64,000 bases of DNA. Origin: Jiangellales bacterium (GTDB taxonomy: Bacteria; Actinomycetota; Actinomycetes; Jiangellales; Jiangellaceae). A model generated the notes under the pieces. It saw only the letters and a program-made list of their open reading frames with translations, was not told the DNA's origin and ran no database searches. The stretch spans positions 235,384-299,383 of the forward strand of contig JAUJNY010000003.1 in the NCBI GenBank assembly GCA_030447955.1, in the 5' to 3' direction. How positions within the stretch are numbered: position 1 is the stretch's first letter; each line of letters starts with the position of its first letter. This document shows positions 46,739 to 56,390 of the stretch, piece after piece. Both the position numbers and the translations under genes were made by a program.

Positions 46739-48346
46739 ATGAGCAGCGCTCCGGCGGTCCCCGGCGTCGAGGTCCGCGGGGAGTGGCAGGAAGGCTACGA
46801 GCAGATCCTCACCGCGGAGTCGCTCGGGCTGTTGGCGCGACTGCAGCGCGAGTTCGGCCCACGGCAGGCTGAGCTGCTGCAGCGGCGGGCGGTCCGCGAT
46901 GCCGAGCTGGCCGACGGCGCCCTGCCGGACTTCCTGCCTGAGACCCAGCAGGTGCGTCAGAGTGACTGGCAGGTTGCGCCGCCCGCGGCCGGCCTGGTCG
47001 ACCGCCGGGTGGAGATCACCGGCCCGACCGATCGGAAGATGGTGGTCAACGCGCTGAACAGTGGCGCCAAGGTCTTCATGGCCGACTTCGAGGACAGCAA
47101 CACCCCGACGTTCTCGAACATGGTGAACGGCCAGCTCAACCTGCGCGACGCCTGGCTTCGCCAGATCGACTTCACGTCGCCGCAGGGCAAGACGTACGCG
47201 CTGGCCGACCAGGTGGCCACCTTGGTCGTGCGCACCCGCGGCTGGCACCTGCCCGAGCGCCACGTCCTCGTCGACGGCGAGCCGGTCTCCGGCAGCCTGT
47301 TCGACTTCTGCATGTACATGACGACCAGCGCGCAGATCGCCATCGATCAGGGCTTCGGACCGTACTTCTACCTGCCGAAGCTGGAGAGCCACCTCGAGGC
47401 GCGGCTGTGGAACGACATCTTCAGCTACGGCCAGGAGGCGCTGGGCATCGCGCGGGGCACGATTCGGGCGACCTGCCTCGTGGAGACGATCCTTGCCGCG
47501 TTCGAGATGGAGGAGATCCTGTACGAGCTGCGCGAGCACTCCTCCGGCCTGAACGCCGGCCGCTGGGACTACATCTTCTCGATGATCAAGAAGTTCCGGA
47601 CCCGCGGAGCGGAGTTCCAGCTCCCCGACCGCGCCGACGTGAAGATGACCGTCCCCTTCATGCGTGCCTATACCGAGCTCCTGGTCAAGACCTGCCATGA
47701 CCGTGGGGCGCACGCGATCGGCGGCATGGCAGCGTTCATCCCGAACCGCAAGGACGCTGCGGTCAACGACGCCGCCCTGAGCGCCGTACGGGCAGACAAG
47801 AGCCGCGAGGCCGACGACGGCTTCGACGGCTCCTGGGTCGCCCACCCCGATCTCGTACCGGTGGCGCTGGAGGTCTTCGACGCCAGGCTCGGCGACAAGC
47901 CGCACCAGCTCGACCGCATGCGCGATGACGTGCAGGTGACGAGTGCCCAGCTGCTGGCCGCCAAGGCGACGCCGGGTCAGGTCACGGAGGCGGGCGTGCG
48001 CAACAACGTCAGCGTCGCCATCCAGTACCTGGAGTCCTGGCTGCGTGGGAGCGGCGCCGTGGCTATCTTCAACCTGATGGAGGACGCCGCCACCGCCGAG
48101 ATCAGCCGATCGCAGATCTGGCAGTGGGTGCGGGGCGGCGCATCGACCGCCGAGGGCATCGCGATCACACCGGAGTGGGTCCGCCAGGTGGAGGACGAGG
48201 AGTTTGCGAACATCCGGGCGTCGGTTGGTGCGGACGCCTTTACCGCAGGCAGGTACGAGGAGGCGCGCGAGCTGTTCGAACAGGTCGCCCTAGCCAACGA
48301 CTTCGTCGAGTTCCTCACCCTGCCCGCATACGAACGGCTGGGCTGA
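46739..48346 (+). CDS. aceB: Malate synthase A
   Basis: Malate synthase joins glyoxylate and acetyl-CoA to give malate. The 535 residues match isoform [28 protein letters not shown] (active-site region), [35 protein letters not shown] and the C-terminal [20 protein letters not shown] 46739 follows an AGGAGG-type site. It directly precedes glcDEF, with stop and start adjacent, so its glyoxylate would come from glycolate oxidation. No isocitrate lyase is in the window. Confidence 0.96.
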   Translation: MSSAPAVPGVEVRGEWQEGYEQILTAESLGLLARLQREFGPRQAELLQRRAVRDAELADGALPDFLPETQQVRQSDWQVAPPAAGLVDRRVEITGPTDRKMVVNALNSGAKVFMADFEDSNTPTFSNMVNGQLNLRDAWLRQIDFTSPQGKTYALADQVATLVVRTRGWHLPERHVLVDGEPVSGSLFDFCMYMTTSAQIAIDQGFGPYFYLPKLESHLEARLWNDIFSYGQEALGIARGTIRATCLVETILAAFEMEEILYELREHSSGLNAGRWDYIFSMIKKFRTRGAEFQLPDRADVKMTVPFMRAYTELLVKTCHDRGAHAIGGMAAFIPNRKDAAVNDAALSAVRADKSREADDGFDGSWVAHPDLVPVALEVFDARLGDKPHQLDRMRDDVQVTSAQLLAAKATPGQVTEAGVRNNVSVAIQYLESWLRGSGAVAIFNLMEDAATAEISRSQIWQWVRGGASTAEGIAITPEWVRQVEDEEFANIRASVGADAFTAGRYEEARELFEQVALANDFVEFLTLPAYERLG

Positions 48347-49858
48347 GTGGCTAGCCTGCCCGCCCCCGCCCCCGCCCCCGCCCCCGCCTCCGCGGACGCC
48401 GGAAGCATTGCCGGGCTCGCCGAGCGCTTACGAAAGGCCGTCGGCGTCGGGCGCGTCCTCACCGACCACGCGCAGCTGCGCACGTACGAGTGCGACGGCC
48501 TGACCAACTTCCGGGTCACCCCCGCGGTCGTCGTGCTGGCCGAGAGCCGCCAGCACGTCATCGACACGGTGCGGCTGTGCGCCAAAGCGGGTGTGCCGTT
48601 CGTGGCCCGCGGTTCCGGCACCGGTCTGTCCGGTGGCGCGCTGCCAGTGGCGGAGGGCGTGCTGCTGGTGCTGTCGCGGATGCGCGCGCTCCGGCCGGTC
48701 GATCCTGACAACGCCCGTGTGGTGGTCGAACCCGGCGTCATCAACCTCTGGGTCACCCGGGACGCGAGCCCGCATGACCTGGCCTACGCGCCTGACCCGT
48801 CCTCGCAGCTGGTCTGCTCCATCGGCGGCAACGTGGCCGAGAACGCGGGCGGCGCGCACTGCCTGAAGTACGGCTTCACCGTCAACCACGTCCTCGGCGC
48901 GGAGGTCGTGCTGCCGGACGGCTCGGTCGTGCACCTCGGCGGCACGGCGCCTGAGCACCCCGGCTACGACCTGCTCGGGGCCTTCATCGGCAGCGAGGGC
49001 ACGCTCGGTGTGGCCACGTCGCTGACGCTGCGCCTGGTGCGGGTGCCCGAAGCGGTGCAGACGATGCTGGTCGGATTCCACAGCGTCGAGGACGCCGGCG
49101 GCACGGTGAGCGACATCATCGCCGCGGGCATCGTGCCGGCCGCGATCGAGATGATGGACGCGCTGGCCATCGAGGCGGCCGAGGCGGCCGTGCACTGCGG
49201 CTACCCGGCGGGCGCGGTCGCCGTCCTGGTGATCGAGCTCGACGGTCCTCAGGTCGAGGTCGACGCGCAGTTCGCGCAGGTCGAGCGGATCGCGCTCGCC
49301 CGGTCGGCTTTCGAGACGCGGATCGCGCAGGACGCCGCTGAACGCGCGCTGATGTGGAAGGGCCGCAAGTCGGCCTTCGCCGCCGTGGGTCGAATCAGCC
49401 CCGCGTACTTCGTGCAGGACGGCGTTATCCCTCGCACGCAGCTGCCGCAGGTGCTCAGTGAGATCGGCCGGATGGCCGACGCCGCCGGGCTGCGCGTGGC
49501 CAACGTCTTCCACGCCGGCGACGGCAACCTGCACCCGCTCGTGCTGTTCGACGACGCGGTGGAGGGCCAGGCGCACGACGCCGAGGAGCTCGCCGGCGCG
49601 ATCCTCGACCTCTGCATCTCCTCCGGCGGCTCCATCACCGGCGAGCACGGCGTCGGGGCCGAGAAGCGGACGAAGATGGCGGTGCAGTTCACGCCGGAGG
49701 ACCTCGACACCATGCAGCTCGTCCGCTGTGCCTTCGACCCGGACGGCATCGCCAACCCCGGCAAGATCTTCCCCACGCCACGGCTGTGCGGGGAGCGCCC
49801 AGGACCGCGAACCGGCGAGCACCCGGTGCAGGCCGCCGGCCTGGGCGAGGTGTTCTAG
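48347..49858 (+). CDS. glcD: Glycolate oxidase FAD subunit GlcD
   Basis: This 503-residue FAD-linked dehydrogenase subunit oxidises glycolate to glyoxylate in the cytoplasm. The FAD-binding segment reads FVARGSGTGLSGGALPV and CSIGGNVAENAGGAHCLKYG. The C-terminal catalytic part has NVFHAGDGNLHPLVLFD and ITGEHGVGAEKR. GTG 48347 directly follows the aceB stop. The N-terminus has a PAPAPAPAPA tract coded by repeats of CCCGCC. Confidence 0.93.
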   Translation: MASLPAPAPAPAPASADAGSIAGLAERLRKAVGVGRVLTDHAQLRTYECDGLTNFRVTPAVVVLAESRQHVIDTVRLCAKAGVPFVARGSGTGLSGGALPVAEGVLLVLSRMRALRPVDPDNARVVVEPGVINLWVTRDASPHDLAYAPDPSSQLVCSIGGNVAENAGGAHCLKYGFTVNHVLGAEVVLPDGSVVHLGGTAPEHPGYDLLGAFIGSEGTLGVATSLTLRLVRVPEAVQTMLVGFHSVEDAGGTVSDIIAAGIVPAAIEMMDALAIEAAEAAVHCGYPAGAVAVLVIELDGPQVEVDAQFAQVERIALARSAFETRIAQDAAERALMWKGRKSAFAAVGRISPAYFVQDGVIPRTQLPQVLSEIGRMADAAGLRVANVFHAGDGNLHPLVLFDDAVEGQAHDAEELAGAILDLCISSGGSITGEHGVGAEKRTKMAVQFTPEDLDTMQLVRCAFDPDGIANPGKIFPTPRLCGERPGPRTGEHPVQAAGLGEVF

Positions 49859-49860
49859 GC

Positions 49861-51045
49861 GTGACCGCCGCCGTGCTGGACCGGCGTCTTGGCACCGCGG
49901 ACGACGCCGTCGCGGGGGTCGTACCAACCGAGGTGGTCCGCCCCTCCGGTGCGCAAGAGGTGGCCGAGGTCCTGCGCCAGGCACAGCGGGACGGGCGCAC
50001 CGCGCTGGCCGCCGGGGGTCGTACGAAGACCGGTTGGGCCCCTCCACCGAGCTCCGCGGACGTGCTCATCGACACCACCGGGCTGGACCGCCTGGTGGAG
50101 CACACGGCGGGTGACCTGGTCGTCGTCGCGGAGGCCGGACTGCGGCTGGCGGCGCTGCAGCAGAGGCTCGGCGCAGCTGGCCAATGGCTCGCACTCGACC
50201 CCCCGGAGCAAGGAGCAACCCTCGGCGGCGTCGTCAGCGCAAACGCCTCCGGACCACGGCGGCTGCGCTACGGCACCGTGCGCGACCTCCTCATCGGCAT
50301 CACGGTTGTGCTCGCCGACGGGACCGTCGCCGCAGCGGGCGGCAAGGTCGTCAAGAACGTCGCCGGCTACGACCTCGGCAAGCTCTACACCGGCGCCCAC
50401 GGCAGTCTCGGCGTCGTGGTGTCGACCACCTGGCGGCTGCATCCCCTCCCTGCCGCGCGGCGCGTCGTCGTCTTGGACCTGGCCGACCCGCTGGACGCCG
50501 GGCCGCTCGCCGTGAGGATGGCCCGCTCGACCCTGACGCCCTCGGCAGTGGAGCTGCACGCCACGACGGGCGGCTCCGGCGCGCTGGTCATGGTCTTCGA
50601 AGCCATTCTCGAGTCGGTACGGGCGCAGGCCGACGCCGCCGTCGCCCTGCTGGGCGGCGGCCACCAAGGCGATAACCTGCCCGACCAGTTCGGCAAGCGC
50701 CCCGGCGGCGACGGCGACCTCGTCCTGCGCCTGGCGTTCGCGCCGGCCGCGCTGCCTGCGGTGCTCGCGGCCCTGCCCGAAGGCACGGCAGTCACGGCGT
50801 CCGCCTGCACCGGGGTCGCGTACGCCGCGCTGCCCGCCGAGCACGCCGCTGCGCTGCCCGCGCTGCGCACCGCCCTTGCCCCCCACGACGGCACGGCGGT
50901 CGTACTCTCGGCCCCGCCGGCCCTTCGGGACCGGTTGGACCACTGGGGCCCCGTGGGCGACGCGCTCGGCCTCATGCGGCGCGTCAAGGACAGGTTCGAC
51001 CCGGACGGGCGGCTCGCGCCGGGGCGCTTCGTGGGAGGGATGTAG
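49861..51045 (+). CDS. glcE: Glycolate oxidase FAD-binding subunit GlcE
   Basis: This 394-residue protein carries a second FAD-binding domain of the vanillyl-alcohol-oxidase type with QGATLGGVVSANASGPRRLRYGTVRDLLIG and GGKVVKNVAGYDLGKLYTGAHGSLG. It is the GlcE partner of the GlcDEF complex. GTG 49861 is two bases after the glcD stop; a longer upstream frame overlaps glcD and is rejected. The C-terminal end RFDPDGRLAPGRFVGGM is typical. Confidence 0.92.
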   Translation: MTAAVLDRRLGTADDAVAGVVPTEVVRPSGAQEVAEVLRQAQRDGRTALAAGGRTKTGWAPPPSSADVLIDTTGLDRLVEHTAGDLVVVAEAGLRLAALQQRLGAAGQWLALDPPEQGATLGGVVSANASGPRRLRYGTVRDLLIGITVVLADGTVAAAGGKVVKNVAGYDLGKLYTGAHGSLGVVVSTTWRLHPLPAARRVVVLDLADPLDAGPLAVRMARSTLTPSAVELHATTGGSGALVMVFEAILESVRAQADAAVALLGGGHQGDNLPDQFGKRPGGDGDLVLRLAFAPAALPAVLAALPEGTAVTASACTGVAYAALPAEHAAALPALRTALAPHDGTAVVLSAPPALRDRLDHWGPVGDALGLMRRVKDRFDPDGRLAPGRFVGGM

Positions 51046-52695
51046 GTGTCCGCGCGTCCCCAGCCACGCAGCACGGCGGCCCCGGACGCACCCCCGCAGG
51101 GCGCCCCCGGCGCGTCGCGCGGCACCGTTCCAGTCGAGGGCTCCGCCGCCGACCTCTCCCCCGGCGCCGCCACCGGTTCCCAGCGGGCGACCGACCAGGC
51201 GGCTGCCGAGGCCGTCGGTGCGCGCCGGCCGCTCGACCTCGGCCAGGGCGGTCCGGTGGCCGCCAGCGCCGCAGCGGCCACGGTGGGTGCGGCTGCCGGC
51301 ACGGGCACGGTGGAGCTCGGCCTGCCGGGGCTCAGCGCCTCGATGTTTCCGGCCTTCGACGAGCACCACCCGCCGGACGCCGCGCTCGTGGCCGACTGCG
51401 TCCACTGCGGCTTCTGCCTCCCCACCTGCCCGACGTACGTCCTGTGGGGCGAGGAGATGGACAGCCCGCGCGGCCGGATCGACCTGATGAGGCAAGGGCT
51501 GGAGGGCGACGCGCTCGAGCCCTCGGCCGTTCGTCACCTCGACCAGTGCCTGGGGTGCATGGCCTGCGTGACGGCCTGTCCGTCCGGTGTCCAGTACGAC
51601 AAGCTGATCGAAGCCACCCGCTCGCAGCTCGAGCGGCGGGTCCAGCGGCCGCGCGCGGAGCGGCTGATGCGCGAGGCGATCTTCCGGCTGTTCCCCTATC
51701 CCAGGCGGCTGCGCGCGGTGCGCGGGCCGTTGTGGGCGTACCAGGTCAGCGGACTCGGCGGGGTGCTCCGGCGCATCGGCGTGCTCGACAAGCTCCCCGC
51801 CGGGCTGCAGGCGATGGAGTCGCTGGCCCCCAAGCTCAGCAAGGCCGCGAAGCTCCCCGAGCGCACGCCGGCTCAAGGCACGAAGCGGCGGACCGTCGGG
51901 CTGCTGAGCGGCTGTGTCCAGGGCGCCTTCTTCCCCGACGTCAACGCCGCGACCGTCCGGGTGCTGGCTGCGGAGGGGTGCGAGGTCGTCGTCCCGCGGG
52001 CACAGGGCTGCTGCGGTGCCCTCTCGGCGCACGCCGGACGGGAGCGCGAGGCGCTCGCCTTCGCCAAGCGGGTCATCGCGACGTTCGAGCAGGCCGGAGT
52101 CGACACCGTCGTCGTCAACGCCGCCGGCTGCGGCTCCAACCTCAAGGAGTACGCCCACCAGCTGCGCGATGAGGCCGGCTGGGCCGAGCGGGCCGAGCGA
52201 CTGGCGGCGAAGGTCCGCGACATCACCGAGCTGCTCGACGAGCTGGGACCGGTCGCAGCACGCCACCCGCTGCCGATGACGGTGGCCTACCAGGACGCTT
52301 GCCACCTCGCGCACGCGCAGGGTGTACGGGACCAGCCGCGCCACGTGCTGCGCGGCATCCCGGGGGTCGAGCTCGCGGAGCTGGTCGAGGCAGAGATCTG
52401 CTGCGGCAGCGCGGGGACCTACAACCTGCTGAACCCCGAGCCGGCCCGCGAGCTCGGCGAACGCAAGGCGCGGGCCGTCCTGGCGAGTGGCGCCGACATC
52501 ATGGTGACCGCCAACCCGGGCTGCTGGATGCACGTCGCCACCAGCCTCGCCCGCTTGGGCGAGCGGATCCCGGTCGTCCACACGGTGCAGGTGCTCGACG
52601 CGTCGATACGCGGCATCCCGGTGCGCCAGCTCCTGATGACGGCCCTGGAGGGGCCGGGCACCACCCTCGCGCGCCCTTCCGCCTCCCTGCGCTGA
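51046..52695 (+). CDS. glcF: Glycolate oxidase iron-sulfur subunit GlcF
   Basis: This 549-residue protein takes the electrons from GlcDE. Two [4Fe-4S] motifs, CVHCGFCLPTCP near residue 121 and CLGCMACVTACP near residue 170, are followed by two CCG domains (GLLSGCVQGAFFPDVN with GCCGALSAHAGRE; DACHLAHAQG with ICCGSAGTYN). The first 100 residues are rich in Ala, Gly and Pro with no domain. A start at ATG 51343 would remove them. The GTG at 51046 directly follows glcE. Confidence 0.93.
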   Translation: MSARPQPRSTAAPDAPPQGAPGASRGTVPVEGSAADLSPGAATGSQRATDQAAAEAVGARRPLDLGQGGPVAASAAAATVGAAAGTGTVELGLPGLSASMFPAFDEHHPPDAALVADCVHCGFCLPTCPTYVLWGEEMDSPRGRIDLMRQGLEGDALEPSAVRHLDQCLGCMACVTACPSGVQYDKLIEATRSQLERRVQRPRAERLMREAIFRLFPYPRRLRAVRGPLWAYQVSGLGGVLRRIGVLDKLPAGLQAMESLAPKLSKAAKLPERTPAQGTKRRTVGLLSGCVQGAFFPDVNAATVRVLAAEGCEVVVPRAQGCCGALSAHAGREREALAFAKRVIATFEQAGVDTVVVNAAGCGSNLKEYAHQLRDEAGWAERAERLAAKVRDITELLDELGPVAARHPLPMTVAYQDACHLAHAQGVRDQPRHVLRGIPGVELAELVEAEICCGSAGTYNLLNPEPARELGERKARAVLASGADIMVTANPGCWMHVATSLARLGERIPVVHTVQVLDASIRGIPVRQLLMTALEGPGTTLARPSASLR

Positions 52696-52754
52696 CGCCC
52701 CGCGAGGACTGGGGACCCAGTCGTGGTGGTCATGGTGGTGGTGGTCGTGGTGCC

Positions 52755-53387
52755 TCACGCCGCCGTCAAGACGATCACGTCCAGCCTGCGCGGGCCGTGG
52801 ACGCCCTCGACCCGGTCCAGCTCGATGTCGCTGGTAGCCGAAGGCCCGCTGATCATCGTCAGCGGACGGGTGGGGTCGAGCAGGGCCAGGCCCTCGGGCA
52901 CCGTCGTGACGATGCGCTCGGCGGGGACGACGCAGACGTGGTGGTCCGGCAGCAGCGTGATGACGCGCCGGCCTTGGTCCGGGGCGGCGTCCAGCACGAC
53001 GGTGCCCGTCTCGGCGATCGCGACCGCGCAGCCGGTGATTACGGTGTCGACGCCGTCGAGGTCCTCCGTCGTCAGGCCACCGTCGTCGGTGACCACCATG
53101 ACGCTGTCGGCCACGCCGGCCAGCCAGCCGGCCGGCAGACCGGTCGGCACGACGACGCGCGTGACGCCAGCGCCCGCAAGGATTGTCCCGATGAGTGCGG
53201 CGAAACCCCGGCGGTCGGTGTGGTGGACCGTGGCGCGGTACTCGGCCACCCGCTGCGCGAACAACTGCGCCGCAGCGTTCGCTTCGAGGTCGCCGCGGAC
53301 CCGGTAGTCGCGCGGGACGGCAGGGACGGGAGCGGCGCTGCCAACAGCGGCGCGGATGCGGGCCAGCGTCGCCTCGCGCGCGGTCAT
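52755..53387 (-). CDS. lutC: LUD-domain protein LutC (lactate utilisation)
   Basis: The 210-residue protein is a single LUD domain: TDDGGLTTEDLDGVDTVITGCAVAIAETGTVVLDA and LPDHHVCVVPAERIV are its conserved blocks. In Bacillus, LutABC oxidises L-lactate to pyruvate, with LutC required for activity. ATG 53387 overlaps the lutB stop (ATGA). It is the last gene of a long minus-strand operon. Confidence 0.92.
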   Translation of the reverse strand: MTAREATLARIRAAVGSAAPVPAVPRDYRVRGDLEANAAAQLFAQRVAEYRATVHHTDRRGFAALIGTILAGAGVTRVVVPTGLPAGWLAGVADSVMVVTDDGGLTTEDLDGVDTVITGCAVAIAETGTVVLDAAPDQGRRVITLLPDHHVCVVPAERIVTTVPEGLALLDPTRPLTMISGPSATSDIELDRVEGVHGPRRLDVIVLTAA

Positions 53388-54889
53388 TGGGCCTTCCCGT
53401 TCTCGCTGCGCTCCCGGGCGGCCCACCACTCCCGGAACGTTTCCGCGGGTGGTCTGGGTGCGTCCCGCGCTCCCGTCCACGCTGCCAACGGAGCCGGCAG
53501 CGAACGGATGATGCCCTGCGTCTTGTCACGCCGACGTCCCAACAGCCGGGCGAGCCGGCTGGACCGCTGCGCCCGGCGCCACCGGCCGGCGTCCGCCATC
53601 GTCCACGCGGCCGCGGCCATCGCGACGGCCTCGGGCGTGGGAGGGACTCCCCGCTCGCGCTGCGCCTCGACGTGCTCGGCCCGCAGGTGCACCAGGATCG
53701 ACGGGATGTCGATCTTGACGGGGCAGACGTCGTAGCAGGCGCCGCACAGCGTCGACGCGTACGGCAGCGACGCGTTGTCCTCGATGCCGGTCAGCTGCGG
53801 CGACAGGATCGCGCCGATGGGGCCCGGATAGACCGAGCCGTACGCGTGCCCACCCGTGCGCTGGTAGACGGGGCAGACGTTGAGGCATGCGGAGCAGCGG
53901 ATGCAGTGCAGTGCGGCGCGGCCTACCTCGTCGGCGAGCACCGACGTACGGCCGTTGTCGAGCAGCACCAGGTGGACCGACTGGGGACCGTCTCCGGCAT
54001 GGACGCCGGTCCACAGGGACGTGTAGGGGTTCATCCGCTCGCCCGTGGACGACCGCGGAAGCAGCTGGAGGAACACCTCGAGGTCTCGCCACGACGGGAT
54101 CACCTTCTCGATGCCCATCACCGTGATGAGCGTTTCCGGAAGGGTGAGGCACATCCGCCCGTTGCCCTCGGACTCGACAACGCACAGGGTGCCCGTCTCG
54201 GCGATGGCGAAGTTGGCCCCGGACACCGCCACCTTGGCGGACAGGAACCGCCGGCGCAGGTGGTGGCGGGCAGCCGCTGCGAGCGCACGCGGGTCGTCGG
54301 CGAGCCCGGGGTCGATGTCGGGGATCGTGCGGAGGAACAGGTTGCGGATCTCGGCCCGGTTGCGGTGGATGGCCGGCACGAGGATGTGCGAGGGCAGGTC
54401 GTCGCCGAGCTGGACGATGAGCTCGGCCAGGTCGGTCTCGTAGGCGTCGATGCCGGCCTGCGCGAGCGCTTCGTTCAGCCCGATTTCCTGGGTGGCCATC
54501 GACTTGACCTTGACGACCTCGCGGTGGCCGGTTGCGCGCACGAGCCGGGTGACGATCTCGTTGGCCTCATCGGCGTCGCTCGCCCAGTGCACCACGCCGC
54601 CGGCAGCGCTGAGCTGCTGTTCCAGTCGGACCAGGTGCTCGTCGAGCGCCGCCATGGTCGCGGCCTTGATGGCCTGGCCGGCATCGCGCAGCTCTGCCCA
54701 GTCGGCGGCCTCGGCCACGACGTTGGCGCGTTTGTCGCGGATCGTTGCGGTCGCGTGCCCGAGGTTGTGCCGGAGCTGGGGGTCGGCCAGTGCCAAACGG
54801 GCCGCTGCGGGGAAGGTGCGGGTGCCGCGCAGCATCCCCACACCGGCGGGTGCGTGGATGGGCGCCGGTGGCGGCTGGGCATTGCTCAC
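53384..54889 (-). CDS. lutB: LutB-type Fe-S/LUD oxidoreductase
   Basis: The 501-residue protein joins an N-terminal LUD domain (VAVSGANFAIAETGTLCVVESEGNGRM) to a ferredoxin-like part with CIRCSACLNVCPVY near residue 325 and CGACYDVCPVKI near 377, as in LutB. A C-terminal helical region follows. GTG 54889 overlaps the lutA stop. It would carry electrons from substrate oxidation toward the quinone pool. Confidence 0.94.
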   Translation of the reverse strand: MSNAQPPPAPIHAPAGVGMLRGTRTFPAAARLALADPQLRHNLGHATATIRDKRANVVAEAADWAELRDAGQAIKAATMAALDEHLVRLEQQLSAAGGVVHWASDADEANEIVTRLVRATGHREVVKVKSMATQEIGLNEALAQAGIDAYETDLAELIVQLGDDLPSHILVPAIHRNRAEIRNLFLRTIPDIDPGLADDPRALAAAARHHLRRRFLSAKVAVSGANFAIAETGTLCVVESEGNGRMCLTLPETLITVMGIEKVIPSWRDLEVFLQLLPRSSTGERMNPYTSLWTGVHAGDGPQSVHLVLLDNGRTSVLADEVGRAALHCIRCSACLNVCPVYQRTGGHAYGSVYPGPIGAILSPQLTGIEDNASLPYASTLCGACYDVCPVKIDIPSILVHLRAEHVEAQRERGVPPTPEAVAMAAAAWTMADAGRWRRAQRSSRLARLLGRRRDKTQGIIRSLPAPLAAWTGARDAPRPPAETFREWWAARERSENGKAQ

Positions 54890-55638
54890 TTGGCCGCGTC
54901 CTCGGTGGCGGCGAGGATCTCGGCGAGGTGGACGGTCCGTACGCCCGCGCGCAGCCGGGAGAGGCCGCCGCCGATGTGCATCAGACAGGAGCTGTCCGAG
55001 GCGGCGCACACCTCAGCACCGGTCGAGAGGACGTCGTTCATCTTGTCCGCGAGCATGGCCACCGAGGTGTCCGCGTTCTTGACCGCGAACGTCCCGCCGA
55101 ACCCGCAGCACTGGTCCTGGTTGGGGAGCTCGACCAGCTTGAGGCCGCGGACGTGGCGCAGCAGGGCCAGCGGCTTGTCACCGACGCCCAGCAGCCGCAG
55201 CGAGTGGCAGGTGGGGTGGTAGGTCACGGTGTGGGGGTACGCAGCTCCGACATCGGTCGCGCCGAGCTGGTCGACGAGGTACTCGGAGAGCTCGAACGCG
55301 CGGGCAGCGACCGCTCGGGCGCGCTCGGCCAGGGCCGGGTCGCCGGCTTTCGCCGCGATCATGGCGTGCTGGTGGCGGATCGACCCGATGCACGAGCCCG
55401 ACGGCGCGACAACCGCGTCGAAGCCCTCGAACGTCGCGACGAACCTGCGTACCAGCCCCACCGCGTCACGGTGGTAGCCGGTGTTGATGTGCGCCTGCCC
55501 GCAGCACGTCTGCTCGGCGGGGAAGACGACCTCGCAGCCGAGCCGTTCCAGGACCGTGACGGTGGACCTGCCGACGTCAGGGAACAACGTGTCGACCAGG
55601 CACGTCACGAACAACGCGACTCGAGGGCGCCGGTCCAC
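54886..55638 (-). CDS. lutA: LutA-type Fe-S oxidoreductase (two CCG domains)
   Basis: The 250-residue protein consists of two CCG domains: FVTCLVDTLFPDVG and EQTCCGQAHINTG, then YHPTCHSLR and QCCGFGGTFAVKN, with a final SSCLMHIGGGL. This is LutA. The GTG at 55638 lies six bases after the GntR stop. Together with lutB and lutC it forms the complete non-flavin lactate oxidation complex, although here it may act on another 2-hydroxy acid. Confidence 0.94.
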   Translation of the reverse strand: MDRRPRVALFVTCLVDTLFPDVGRSTVTVLERLGCEVVFPAEQTCCGQAHINTGYHRDAVGLVRRFVATFEGFDAVVAPSGSCIGSIRHQHAMIAAKAGDPALAERARAVAARAFELSEYLVDQLGATDVGAAYPHTVTYHPTCHSLRLLGVGDKPLALLRHVRGLKLVELPNQDQCCGFGGTFAVKNADTSVAMLADKMNDVLSTGAEVCAASDSSCLMHIGGGLSRLRAGVRTVHLAEILAATEDAAK

Positions 55639-55643
55639 CCGGG

Positions 55644-56390
55644 TCAGTACCCGTCGGCGGTCTCGGCCATCGGCAGCTGCCGGCTGACGACGGCGAGGGG
55701 GTCTGCCACGGGCAGCAGCGGCGCCGCGCTTTCGAGACGGGCGAGGACGCTGGCGCGCAGCCGCTCGATGTGGGCGTGAACGGTTTGTGACAGCACCTCC
55801 CCATCGGCGTTGAGCATCGCCTGCGCAAGCGCGACGTGGTCCTGTGAACAGATCACCAGGCGTCCGTCGAAGTGCCGCTTCTGAAGCCAGAACCGCTGAA
55901 CGCGGCGGCGCGTCTGCTGCAGGCTCTGGGCGACGAAACGGTTCTTCGCCGCCTCCATGATGACAGCGTGGTAGCGCCGGTCCGCGTCTCGCCAGGCCTC
56001 GGCGTCCCCGGACTCGGCGCTGTCCACCAGGCTCGACGCGAGCGCGAGCAGGTCATCCAGCTCCGCCCTGGACAGGGTGTCGGCCGCGCGTCGGTAGACG
56101 TAGGTGTCGAGGACGTGCAGCAGGTCGCAGGCCTCGTTCACCTCGTCGGCGGTGATGGTGGCCACCGCGAAACCCGACTCTGGCAGGCGTTGCACCAGGC
56201 CATCGCGTTCGAGCCGCAGCAGCGCCTCCCGTACGGGCGTGCGGCTGACGCCCATGCGGGAGGCGAGCTTGTTCTGCGACAGCGGCGTACCCGCACCCAG
56301 CCGAGACTCGACGATGGCCAGCAGCAACGACGAGTAGACGTCGTCGACCATCGACGCCGACTGCCCGTTGTCCCCGACGTCCCCGGGCAT
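55644..56390 (-). CDS. GntR-family regulator, FadR subfamily (FCD domain)
   Basis: The 248-residue protein has the GntR winged helix (TPLSQNKLASRMGVSRTPVREALLRLERDGLVQRLPESGFAVA) and the all-helical FCD ligand domain, with metal-binding residues in RDADRRYHAVIMEAA and VICSQDHVALAQAMLNADGE. It sits inside the operon between the creatininase-family gene and lutA, so it likely controls the operon and the divergent importer in response to a small carboxylate. Confidence 0.92.
   Translation of the reverse strand: MPGDVGDNGQSASMVDDVYSSLLLAIVESRLGAGTPLSQNKLASRMGVSRTPVREALLRLERDGLVQRLPESGFAVATITADEVNEACDLLHVLDTYVYRRAADTLSRAELDDLLALASSLVDSAESGDAEAWRDADRRYHAVIMEAAKNRFVAQSLQQTRRRVQRFWLQKRHFDGRLVICSQDHVALAQAMLNADGEVLSQTVHAHIERLRASVLARLESAAPLLPVADPLAVVSRQLPMAETADGY

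Noticed and set aside
48357..48390. CCCGCC hexamer repeats at the start of glcD as a phase-variation tract
   Set aside because: Hexamers keep the reading frame, so length changes would only alter the PA tract; short proline-alanine runs are common in such DNA.
49855..53529. 1224-codon reverse frame opposite glcE-glcF
   Set aside because: It lies antisense to genes with clear motifs and has no recognisable domain; only its last part overlaps the real lutC in another frame.
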